28,036 nucleotides of DNA from Phoronis australis (Eukaryota > Phoronida > Phoronidae), in NCBI GenBank assembly GCA_002633005.1, contig NMRA01000985.1:1-28036 (forward strand), written 5' to 3'. Shown here piece by piece: positions 13,401-20,550 of this stretch. Made by a program: the position numbers and the translations under genes. Each line of letters starts with the position of its first letter. The stretch's first letter is position 1. A model generated the notes under the pieces. It was given only the letters and a program-made list of their open reading frames with translations, had not been told where the DNA came from and did no database searches.

Positions 13401-14827
13401 TTATTACCAGTAATAGATGTCATGATGGGAAAATGGTATAATGTTTGATTACTCTTGTACTGTTCCAAATGTGCTCTAGCTTCAAAAAAGTAACATCACA
13501 GTTTTGATCATGACCATAGTTATAAACAACTTACTTTTGTCTCTCAGCTTACCACTGCTAGCTACAGCCACACTCTCGGGTGTTCTGACGATATGGGACG
13601 TTCCTACTCAGGTTGCTAGGCAGCAGTGTAAACATGAGTCCGGCATCACGCGACTCCAGTGGGAGGCAACGTCACCGCTTATCTACTCGACGACTCTAGA
13701 TGGCGTGGTACATCTGTGGGATTCGAGAAATGGCCAGAGGCAAGCTCAGTGGTTTGGACATACGGATGAAATTCTTGACCTTAGTGTCACAAGGTTAATT
13801 TCTTGTTTTCATATGTTTAAAACAGCTTATTATTTAAAATGACTTATTCTTATTAAAATGACATAGGCAAAAAATTGAATTTCAGGCCTCAAAAGCGAGG
13901 CCCCCTATATTAATATAGGCGGCCTCGCCGAAAGGCGGCCGGAGAGCGGGGCCTCTATATTAATATAGGAGGCGCCGCCGAAAGGCGGCCGGAGAGCGGG
14001 GCCTTTCGGCGGGGCCCCTATATTAATATGGAGGGCCCCGCCGAAAGGCCTCGCTTTTGAGGCCTGAAATTCAATTTTTTGCCTATGTCATTTTAATAAG
14101 AATAAGTCATTTTAAATAATAAGCTGTTTTATATTATTTGTCTAATATGGCCCTAATAAGGAGATCTTGCATACAACTGAGGTTCATTTTAGGATGGAAC
14201 CAACTTGTTTCATGTGTTTCTTATCATTTCTGATGTACGCGAGGGCAACATGCTAAAGGTATGCATGCGAGGGCCACATGCCAAACATATGCACGCGAGG
14301 GCCACATGCCATTCTGATGCATGCGAGGGCCACATGCCATTCTGATGCATGCGAGGGGCCACATGCCAAAGCTATGCGGTGCTCTTGTTTAGTATTGTGT
14401 ATAATATGTTATTATTAATAGGTCACAATTAGACACGGCAAATAATGTGAAGCTTACATGCAAACATATTTACAGTGACTAACGGGCTAACTGGTAGGTT
14501 GCTGATTGTTACAACAAAATTGTAGACTTCTGTCTAAAAGTCCACAAAAAAGTTGATCTGAATGAAATGTCTCTAGTTTTGGGAAAGTTGTACAAAAAAG
14601 TTGAGGAGAAGATCAGTAGAGGGATGATTGTAATTCTTAATAGAGAATCAGCCAGTAGTTTTTGCAGCTGTGAAATTTCATCAGTTTTTCAGTCAAATTT
14701 TTAAAAAATTTGTTCCAAGTTCTGATCATTTTCGTCTTTTCGTCATTGCAGAGATGGTAGCAAGCTGGTGACATCATCTTCTGACAAAACAGTGAGGGTG
14801 TTCAGTCTGGTCACCCCAGAGAGGTGA
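1300..14827 (+). CDS. AAMP: AAMP, WD40-repeat protein (nine exons, 5' end incomplete)
   Basis: Spliced gene with exons at 1300-1431, 4511-4630, 6473-6612, 7836-7980, 8306-8389, 8769-8884, 11211-11296, 13548-13793 and 14752-14827. All introns are GT-AG and the reading frame stays open to TGA at 14825-14827. The product, about 381 residues here, matches animal AAMP throughout: an acidic N-terminal tail, then WD40 blades ending in motifs such as [49 protein letters not shown] and SDKTVRVF. Human AAMP has 434 residues, so about 50 N-terminal residues are missing and probably lie in an exon left of the window. Known family role: cytosolic beta-propeller, homologous to yeast Sqt1 (chaperone of ribosomal protein uL16) and linked in vertebrates to endothelial migration and RhoA signalling. 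Its introns hold several transposons and tandem arrays. I am very sure of the family; the extreme 5' end is open. Confidence 0.95.
2072..4486. mobile_element. Non-autonomous TIR DNA transposon, 2.4 kb
   Basis: The ends are 24-bp terminal inverted repeats with two mismatches, beginning CCGTAAT and running to TTAACGCCC. Both ends are flanked by TA (2070-2071 and 4487-4488), which may be a TA target duplication. Inside each end lie several diverged copies of a GC-rich motif (GGTTAACCGCCCATCCCC and variants, at about 2086-2240 and 4310-4470). These subterminal copies run in the same direction at both ends, unlike the inverted tips. No transposase-like frame was recognised in the interior. The element lies in AAMP intron 1. 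It is related to the element at 9545-11037. The superfamily is not assigned; TA-flanked ends would suit Tc1/mariner-like or similar groups. Confidence 0.75.
4511..4630 (+). CDS. AAMP: AAMP exon, WD blade 1
   Basis: Follows TTTTGTTTAG and ends at CACAG before GTAGGT. It begins with the last two bases of a Gly codon and reads [20 protein letters not shown] then [20 protein letters not shown], close to vertebrate AAMP blade 1. It ends in phase 1. The donor is immediately followed by a 27-bp tandem duplication. Confidence 0.95.
4634..4686. repeat. 27-bp tandem duplication next to the exon-2 donor
   Basis: Unit 4634-4660 is repeated at 4661-4686 with one A/G difference (GGTGATGGCATACCCATCA core). 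It begins three bases into the intron, so a second CAG|GTGATG donor-like site appears at 4659-4666. Confidence 0.9.
4687..6472. other. AAMP intron 2
   Basis: AT-rich intron without a recognisable coding region, RNA gene or transposon terminus on either strand. Short open frames in it have no family resemblance. Confidence 0.6.
6473..6612 (+). CDS. AAMP: AAMP exon, WD blade 2
   Basis: Follows ATAATTTCCAG. It reads [20 protein letters not shown] then [20 protein letters not shown] and ends FECSDLE in phase 0 before GTAATG. This is the classic GH...W blade with strong identity to AAMP. The donor lies inside the first unit of a 67-bp tandem array. Confidence 0.95.
6610..6883. repeat. 67-bp tandem array spanning the exon-3 donor
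   Basis: Four units start at 6610, 6677, 6744 and 6811, an exact 67-bp period. Differences are few (for example ATATC/ATGTC, GATAC/GTTAC), and an insertion lengthens the last unit. Each unit starts GAGGTAATGCAT. The first therefore contains the last bases of exon 3 and its real splice donor, and the other three carry copies of that donor. Confidence 0.95.
6884..7835. other. Rest of AAMP intron 3
   Basis: AT-rich intron. The stretch ACTAACTTTTGATTTAGACC near 7072 recurs near 16045, so part of it is a dispersed repeat. A loosely similar sequence lies near 12890-12960. No gene seen. Confidence 0.5.
7836..7980 (+). CDS. AAMP: AAMP exon, WD blade 3
   Basis: Follows TACTTTCAG and ends before GTGAGT. 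It starts [20 protein letters not shown], continues [20 protein letters not shown] and ends FMPDG in phase 1. The [12 protein letters not shown] segment is nearly invariant in the family and identifies the gene as AAMP rather than another WD40 protein. Confidence 0.96.
7981..8305. other. AAMP intron 4
   Basis: A 325-bp intron with a T-rich 3' end. Nothing else was recognised. Confidence 0.6.
8306..8389 (+). CDS. AAMP: AAMP exon, WD blade 4
   Basis: An 84-bp exon between TGACAG and GTATGC, in phase 1 at both ends. It encodes [20 protein letters not shown] followed by KLIHTIS. The phase-1 ends join in frame with both neighbours. Confidence 0.94.
8390..8768. other. AAMP intron 5
   Basis: A 379-bp intron. 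A frame open at 8690-8935 is only the blade-5 exon extended into flanking intron. Nothing else was recognised. Confidence 0.6.
8769..8884 (+). CDS. AAMP: AAMP exon, WD blade 5
   Basis: Follows CTTTGCAG and ends GGGAAA before GTGAGT in phase 0. It encodes [20 protein letters not shown] then [18 protein letters not shown], matching the vertebrate segment in which the terminal Trp-Asp of the blade is replaced by a Lys/Arg-Leu-Ile/Val sequence. Confidence 0.94.
9083..9225 (+). repeat. Dispersed repeat, tail shared with the SINE at 21487-21873
   Basis: About 140 bp, from TGCAAAGGATGGACTC to GCTATCAAAAAT, match the reverse complement of about 21492-21634 with scattered substitutions. In this copy the tRNA-like head is absent, so it looks like a 5'-truncated copy or a related element sharing the same 3' tail. 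It lies in AAMP intron 6. Confidence 0.8.
9545..11037. mobile_element. Non-autonomous TIR DNA transposon, 1.5 kb
   Basis: Terminal inverted repeats of 24 bp with one mismatch begin CCGTAA and contain CTCGCGGGTTAACGCCC. TA flanks both ends (9543-9544 and 11038-11039). Subterminal direct repeats of the GCGCCCACCTCTTG and TAATCGCCCATCCCC type occupy about 9560-9710 and 10895-11020, again in the same orientation at both ends. The middle has no recognisable transposase. The tips and subterminal motif relate it to the element at 2072-4486, but the tip sequences differ, indicating subfamilies. It lies in AAMP intron 6. Confidence 0.78.
11211..11296 (+). CDS. AAMP: AAMP exon, linker into blade 6
   Basis: Follows CATTTTAG and ends at CCCCAG before GTAGGC in phase 2. 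It encodes [20 protein letters not shown] followed by VEAVTFHP. The acidic, Ser/Thr-rich loop corresponds to the variable EGEESES loop of vertebrate AAMP; the sequence is poorly conserved but placement and phase fit. Confidence 0.88.
11297..12010. other. AAMP intron 7, first part
   Basis: No gene recognised. A short segment at about 11620-11690 (GGCTCAAACAAACGCTT, then GGGGACGCTTATT) resembles inverted terminal parts of another small transposon but lacks clear ends. An unresolved base lies at 11805. Confidence 0.4.
12011..12605. mobile_element. piggyBac-type MITE with TTAA target sites
   Basis: A 595-bp element starts CCCTTATCCTGC and ends GCAGGATAAGGG, a perfect 12-bp inverted repeat. It is directly flanked on both sides by TTAA (12007-12010 and 12606-12609). 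TTAA duplication with CCCT-type tips is the signature of the piggyBac superfamily. No transposase frame is present, so it is non-autonomous. It lies in AAMP intron 7. Confidence 0.85.
12610..13547. other. AAMP intron 7, last part
   Basis: AT-rich intron without a recognisable gene, RNA or element terminus. Confidence 0.5.
13548..13793 (+). CDS. AAMP: AAMP exon, WD blades 6-8
   Basis: The longest exon (246 bp), following CTCTCAG. It completes blade 6 ([14 protein letters not shown]), holds blade 7 ([11 protein letters not shown] to [12 protein letters not shown]) and begins the last blade ([13 protein letters not shown]). The donor is AAG|GTTAAT, with an unusual T at +3. It is the only GT that keeps the frame into the last exon. 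A perfect 85-bp inverted repeat starts 25 bp further on. Confidence 0.93.
13818..14131. repeat. Perfect 85-bp inverted repeat with GC-rich, repeat-filled loop
   Basis: The arms 13818-13902 and 14047-14131 are exact reverse complements over 85 bases. The 144-bp loop contains about 50-bp repeats built from CTATATTAATATAGG-type palindromes alternating with GCC-rich blocks. A second perfect palindrome with 18-bp arms (14000-14017 and 14033-14050) overlaps the right arm. It lies in AAMP intron 8, starting 25 bp after the exon-8 donor. It could be a foldback element, a cruciform-prone palindrome, or an inverted-duplication artefact of sequencing. No target-site duplication is evident. Confidence 0.95.
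14240..14379. repeat. 28-bp minisatellite, five units
   Basis: Five units of 28 bp (the last has one extra G) start at 14240 with core CGAGGGCCACATGCCA. The third and fourth are identical and the others differ by a few bases. It lies in AAMP intron 8, 109 bp after the large inverted repeat. Confidence 0.93.
14752..14827 (+). CDS. AAMP: AAMP terminal coding exon
   Basis: Follows CGTCATTGCAG. It completes the last blade with [20 protein letters not shown] and ends TPER-stop (TGA at 14825-14827), aligning with the C-terminus of human AAMP (KVFCVQRPDR-stop). A 14-bp tandem array begins 43 bp after the stop. Confidence 0.95.
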
Positions 14828-14870
14828 TTGAAATGGAGTCATATAGCACAACCGTGACAACCGAGTAGAC

Positions 14871-15052
14871 TAGTGATGACCTACTAGTGATGACCTACTA
14901 GTGATGACCTACTAGTGATGACCTACTAGTGATGACCTACTAGTGATGACCTACTAGTGATGGCCTACTAGTGATGACCTACTAATGATGACCTACTGAT
15001 GATGACCTACTGATGATGACCTACTAGTGATGACCTACTAGTGATGACCTAC
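14871..15052. repeat. 14-bp minisatellite, 13 units, in the putative AAMP 3' UTR
   Basis: Thirteen units of TAGTGATGACCTAC in exact 14-bp register, with single-base variants (GATGGCC in one unit; AATG or TGATG in three). It starts 43 bp after the AAMP stop codon, so it is probably transcribed in the 3' UTR. Confidence 0.96.
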
Positions 15053-16986
15053 TATTAATTGTTTTAATTAACCAAACCAAATCACTGTTAGAAAATTCTC
15101 TCAGCTTTGTGCTTGGTGTATAAAACTTGGAAGATTTCTTCGTTGTCCAAGTTAGTAGCCTCACATGAAGAACATTCAACATTGAACGTTTTCAAAAACA
15201 GCGGCAGTGTGATGGGTACTAACATTGTTTCCCAGCTTGCATCTTTTATGAACCCCCAAGTGTGCTCACCTACAGGTTTGCTATTTAAGGAGATATTAGT
15301 GGCAAACTGTTTTGGCTTACATAGGCAATGAATATAGTGTGTATTATAAGGTATTTATGTTTCGTTTACTTTTATCTGTTAAGTTATATGTAATGTTAGC
15401 AAGGTTTGAGAACTTTGAGACTATGTTAGTTCTGCGGAAAAGATTTTGGGCTTTTTCATTCAAGATCGAATTTTGGTGGTTGAGTTAAGATATTGTGCTG
15501 GCTGGCTGTGATGTCGAAATCTTCATTACAGCGAACTCCAACTAATCCTCTTCTCAGCTGAAAAGTGACTCAAGGCTTTAAAAGTCATAAAGTTTGACTT
15601 GCGCTTCCGTGTCATAATTACGGAATTAGCATTTTGCCATGTTATTGTTAGCACATTACAGTTTGAATATAATTCATGATTATGTGGACACCTAGTACGT
15701 TTTCAGGGATCTTGTACTTTTACAGAGGTGAGATAAAAGTCATTTTCACTGGAATTTTGTTGGATTTCCATTGTGATGCAGGGCATTTGCACGTTGCAAA
15801 GGCACAAAGCACATAGGATCATGCAACTCCCTCTAGTGCTCAGGCACGGAACCAGCTTTGTCCTCTACTTGCTATGGGAAATGCAAAGGTTGAATTAACC
15901 AAGCTGGCCAGCTACAAGCGTTCTGTCTGGTTTGATTGGAAATTGCCGAGAATAGGAATTTTGTGCCTCAAATAATTAAAACAAAAAAGATATGTGAGTG
16001 TACGAATTGGACTTCAAAGAAGCTACAAACCTACAATAAGAAACTAACTTTTGATTTAGACCACTTGGTGTTGTTGTGAATCTGGGCCTATTCCAAGAAA
16101 ACTGATTTAGCCTAGACAAATCTTAAATGTCAGCCAATTTTAAGATAAAACTTAAAATTTGTATAGTCTGTTTTTAGTAAGAGATTTTAAGTACGAGTGT
16201 AGTTTTTTCCTATTTTTGACCAAGTTAATGGATGTGGAAGTTTCAAAATTTGGAAATTGAGACAAATCTTTAATAGTAAAAAATGAACTTAAGTCAGTTT
16301 CTTTGAGTGGGCCCCTGCTCTAAAGTTGTTTCGTACTCACGAGTAGATCGATTCCTGGGCTTTGGAAAAACTGACCGTTAGCTATTGCTTGGGTCCAGGC
16401 TCCGTAACTCAGTTTTATTTTATGCATTGTAGAGCAATAACTAACTTTAAGAGGTCAGAATCACATCAGATCAGGTCAAAGAACACGTTGAGCCTAATTA
16501 TTATGTTTATTGTTAAGTGGCCAAAATCAAAAGTGGAATTTTTTCCAGAAAGCAAGATCGTGGCAGCTTTAATGAAACACGCAATTTTGTGACGTTAATT
16601 GGTGGCTATGTATTGGGTAATTTTAAATGTGATAACTGATGAATTTTTGATGAATGATGCATTAAAAATATAAGTAATTGAATGCAATTTAATATTGCAA
16701 GATGTTTTACTTTTGGCATATATTAAATTACACTGACTTACAGGACATGTACAGAACTTAATGGTAACAAATAGTCTGTGAATGGTTATTATGTTCTGCT
16801 GCGAGTTGCCATTTGCAACTGAATATCATTGGCTTAGCTTTACCTCCAACTTGATACATTTTCACACCTTTACAACAACAGCGCAGTTGTTGCCCCACAG
16901 TCTAGGTTTCACCAACAGAGTTTGAAATTTGAAAGATACCAATTACTTGTAATAGGAAACAGACTAACTAAAGCCTCTTGGCTAAA

Positions 16987-17052
16987 GGGTACATAAAGCT
17001 GAAGGGTACATATAGCTCAAGGATACATAAAGCTGAAGGGTACATAGAGCAT
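16987..17052. repeat. 17-bp tandem repeat, four units
   Basis: Units start at 16987, 17004, 17021 and 17038 with consensus GGGTACATAAAGCTGAA and a few substitutions. Confidence 0.92.
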
Positions 17053-17291
17053 CTTCTGTAAACTGCATTTTGCCTGGCTAAGAAAATCTAATTAGGGCTA
17101 TTCTCCTAAGCCCACACGAGTGGAGGAAAGACATTGGTTGAAATATTGTCAATAAGACTTTAGGAAGACTCGCAAAATTAGTGTTAAATTCATGAAAATA
17201 CAACAATTATCGAAATAAATTAGCAGTTTTTGAGTTGGAAAAACCCACAGTTGAGTCATAATTGAGGTGAGATATATCAATTTAGAAGTAA

Positions 17292-17337
17292 GTTTACACC
17301 ATTATGAAGTACATGTTTACACCATTATGAAGTACAT
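17292..17337. repeat. 23-bp tandem duplication
   Basis: Two identical units, 17292-17314 and 17315-17337, beginning GTTTACACCATTATGAAG. Confidence 0.93.
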
Positions 17338-17626
17338 GTTTCTCAGCCATAGAATAATTCTTTTTAATTATTACAGTATTACTGTTTACAGGATAGCACA
17401 AGGTCAACAACCTCATATTTTACAGTAAATTCTCTCTTCGTAGCAGTCGTCTCATTTGACGCTCAGTTGAACTTGCAGCTCCGTGACCCCAAGCAAAAAC
17501 CACCCCCGTTTTATACGCACCAAAGACAACAAGATATTGATCACTAACATTTGTGTAAGACCACCGTAACTTCGTGCAGCTGGTCATGAAATCTCCATCA
17601 AATGCCGATTTGAAAGTTGAAGATTG

Positions 17627-17632
17627 TTTATT
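17627..17632 (-). terminator. Candidate UBA5 polyadenylation signal
   Basis: AATAAA on the - strand, 111 bp downstream of the UBA5 stop codon. Its position suits a short 3' UTR, but the hexamer is common in AT-rich DNA and no cleavage site can be confirmed. Confidence 0.5.
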
Positions 17633-17742
17633 TTTTTCATTTATAGCATCACATACTATGCGTTGCATATTTCTTGTTTCAGTCTATTCATGTTCTCTCA
17701 TTGAGTGTGGGCCTATGCCACAGTTAATTCTAGGCAACTCTA

Positions 17743-17817
17743 TCATAGCCCTTTCATCTGTGCCATCAGATCGTCTAAACTTTGTTCTGTGTTTTCTACA
17801 GCTGGTCTATTGTCACC
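17743..17817 (-). CDS. UBA5: UBA5 terminal coding exon
   Basis: Follows TTGTTTTCCAG. Its 24 codons plus TGA read [12 protein letters not shown] then [12 protein letters not shown]-stop, the conserved C-terminal UFC1-binding tail (SLEDLMAKMKNM in human). The exon was identified by this motif and by phase-0 continuity with the preceding exon. Confidence 0.95.
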   Translation of the reverse strand, partial: GDNRPAVENTEQSLDDLMAQMKGL

Positions 17818-20519
17818 CTGGAAAACAAAACAAATGTTCGTCTTGAATCAAGACTCTTATAGGCTGTGAGGTAAGAATACATGGATTGTACAACGTTGAC
17901 GCTGTGCACACAACGGGCTTCACAGTCTTGTCCTTCAGAACCGTCAGGAACGACTGAAATGCGTCACTCTGCATCCATGGATATTTATCCAGCTCATCCT
18001 ACTTTGAATTGGTATTGCAGCCCACGGCACAGCACTAATACTTTCCCGCCATGACTTAAATATGATAGAAAATACTAAGTATTCAGACGACAGATTCTAG
18101 GAGTGAAAGCGAGGCTGCTGAACAGGCTGCCTATCTGGAGACATGCCACTATTTCGTACCTTACTGCATGGGAGAGCGTTTCTATAGCAACCCCCTTTCT
18201 TACAGTACAAGAAGTACATTTCACTGTCGAGGAAATTGCCAGACCATTAAGGTTTGAACAGTCTTTCCAACTACGAGCTGGGCAGAATAAAAAAATTTCC
18301 CCATGAGTAATCCCGTGTTGAGAGGTTCCCATGAGTCATAATCAGGCGATCAGTACAACAAACCCTACCTTGCAGCCTAACCATGCTTGGTGTAGTGCAA
18401 AAGGAATCTGGCCACTTGCCGTAAAGGTTAAAGGTTATGTAGTTTCTAGAAAATGTCCACATTTGTGTGTAATGCAGCAAATGCACTTGAACACTGGAAC
18501 CCACAGTTGTTTTTTGCTTTCAAAAGAATTTATGTCAAATTCAATGTTAGGATTTAGATTTTATTTGCATGTTTCTTGTTCATTTTTAACAGAACATTTC
18601 GTCTTGAACCACTGTTAATATTTTTCAGTTGCATACCTCAGCACTTGAGACTGGTTTTGTGTAGGCCACAGTCACTCCCTCTACCAGCTGGGGTTTGTCC
18701 CCCTCGGCTTGTCTCAGTTCATCTTCTGTTGTCTCAGATACCAGCTCAATTCCTGTACATAAAATGATAGGAAAATCATTAACCCTCTGGTTTCTTTTAA
18801 AGTTCAACAGAAGAGTCTAGTCTGATGACTGGAAAGAATTCAGAAAACATATAATTTACAGTATCAACAGGGCATTCACAATTACCACCATCTTATTTTC
18901 ACCAATGTAACAAAATGTGCACTTTATGGAGGAATGGGTCAAGGCTTATTAGTTAGTGTTTTTAAATGGAAGGGAAATAGGCAATTACATCGCCTTGGAT
19001 ACCACAGGCATACAGGGGCGATAGTAAATCCCACAAAGTTACTAATTTCAAAATACAGAAAATAAAATCAAATGAAACATGCATAATATGCACATGGAGT
19101 TATAACTTGAACAAATCGATGAAATCTGTCGCAGTTTGCTTGAGTTTCTCTTACCAGGTGCCTTATTTTGAGGAAGTAACGTGACATCACACGCATTCAC
19201 GAATAAAAAGTCCAAGGGACACAAATCTTACAAATTTCACCTGATACCTTCCCATGCTATTTTGAAAGTGTCATGTGCCAGCGTCACGAGCTTCGCTCAG
19301 TCTCGCGCTAGCCTTTGCCTAAATCACATGACTCGGTTGAAATACTTTGTGGTTATCGCGCATGTGGTGAAAAACCTAACGATGACCAAAAAAGTGGAGT
19401 TGGAATTCTTTGCCAAAGTCACCTTAATTTTCGTAACTTAAGCTTCATGGAAGATATGTGTAGAAGTAGAAAGGACCACTGAAGAAAGTAAGCACTTTTC
19501 TAAGTGATAGTTTTAAGTGTGGAATGTATTTTTGATGAGGTGAAAACTCGTAATCGGTGGCCAGATTTGGCCTACCGCCCGTATAAAATACACCGGACGA
19601 AATTCGTACAGAAAGCGATGGGAAGTAATGTAGCCCCTTAACAGCCAACCGAGGGGCTACTTGTTGCCTAGAAAGGAAACAGCTTGTTAACTTGACAATA
19701 TGGCCATCATTGTCAAGACAGTCATTAAAGGCACAGGCCCATGGTTACAAATTCTTACATTACTTCAGTCACAAACGTAGACAAACCTCAGGCCAACGCG
19801 ACAGCTCACCAGCAATGCATTCTAATAGACAACAGCAGATTGGCAATGACATCATAAACATATGACGACTTTAATTAGTCGATGAGTGTCTGCAATGGCT
19901 GCGGCAACAGTGGCTACACAGAGTGGCACATTACAGTGGCGCATTTAGAGCAGGGCCAACGGGGCCATCCCCCCCCTAAAATTCTCCCCGATTCCACTTG
20001 GCAGTTCTGGGGTGAGAATGCCTGACTAATACTCTGTCCTGCCCTCCCCCCAACACAAAATCCTTGATCAGCCCCTGCATTATTGTATGGAATTGTCTTC
20101 AGCCTAGTCTGTCCTATATCAGCAACTGATGTTTGGGTATTGTGCAGACGATAAGAGCGTGGAATTGCAGCAAAGTGCTTTTGATCACATTAGATGAATG
20201 TTGTATGAACTTATACAATTTATGAAATTTGGAAAAGGGCAGGTCTTTTACTATTAACATGTAGAGCACAACTGACTCCACCCTCTTGTAATGACTGACG
20301 CAGCTTCAATGTAGATTTCCAGTGAAAAAGAAAGAATCTGACTGAAATTCAAAATGTCAGTTTTCAAAAAGGACCCCGCCACTTTTTCACAAAGTTAGCA
20401 GCAGAATAACGGTAGAATGGCAATTTTTTAGCACTGGTAACTAGTTCAGTTGACTCGAGGAAAAATGTAGTTTTTAATGACGAATGGGTGGACAGGGATG
20501 ATGGCATAATGCAGCCTCA

Positions 20520-20550
<31 letters not shown>

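Larger units (their letters stand above)
15053..17742. other. Convergent intergenic region, AAMP and UBA5 3' ends
   Basis: Lies between the two stop codons. No coding region is recognised. Candidate polyadenylation signals are ATTAAA near 15975 and AATAAA at 17214-17219 for AAMP (+), and AATAAA read on the - strand at 17632-17627 for UBA5. None is proven. It also holds a 17-bp and a 23-bp tandem repeat. The 3' UTRs may approach or overlap each other. Confidence 0.5.

Noticed and set aside
17420-17668. 82-residue - strand frame after the UBA5 stop, considered as a further UBA5 exon or a separate gene
   Set aside because: The UBA5 C-terminus is complete at 17743, and this frame has no recognisable motif. 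It probably falls in the 3' UTR or beyond.
18075-18620. Overlapping open frames on both strands of the last UBA5 intron
   Set aside because: No domain is recognisable, and the UBA5 transcript joins 18637 directly to 17817 in phase with a perfect family C-terminus.
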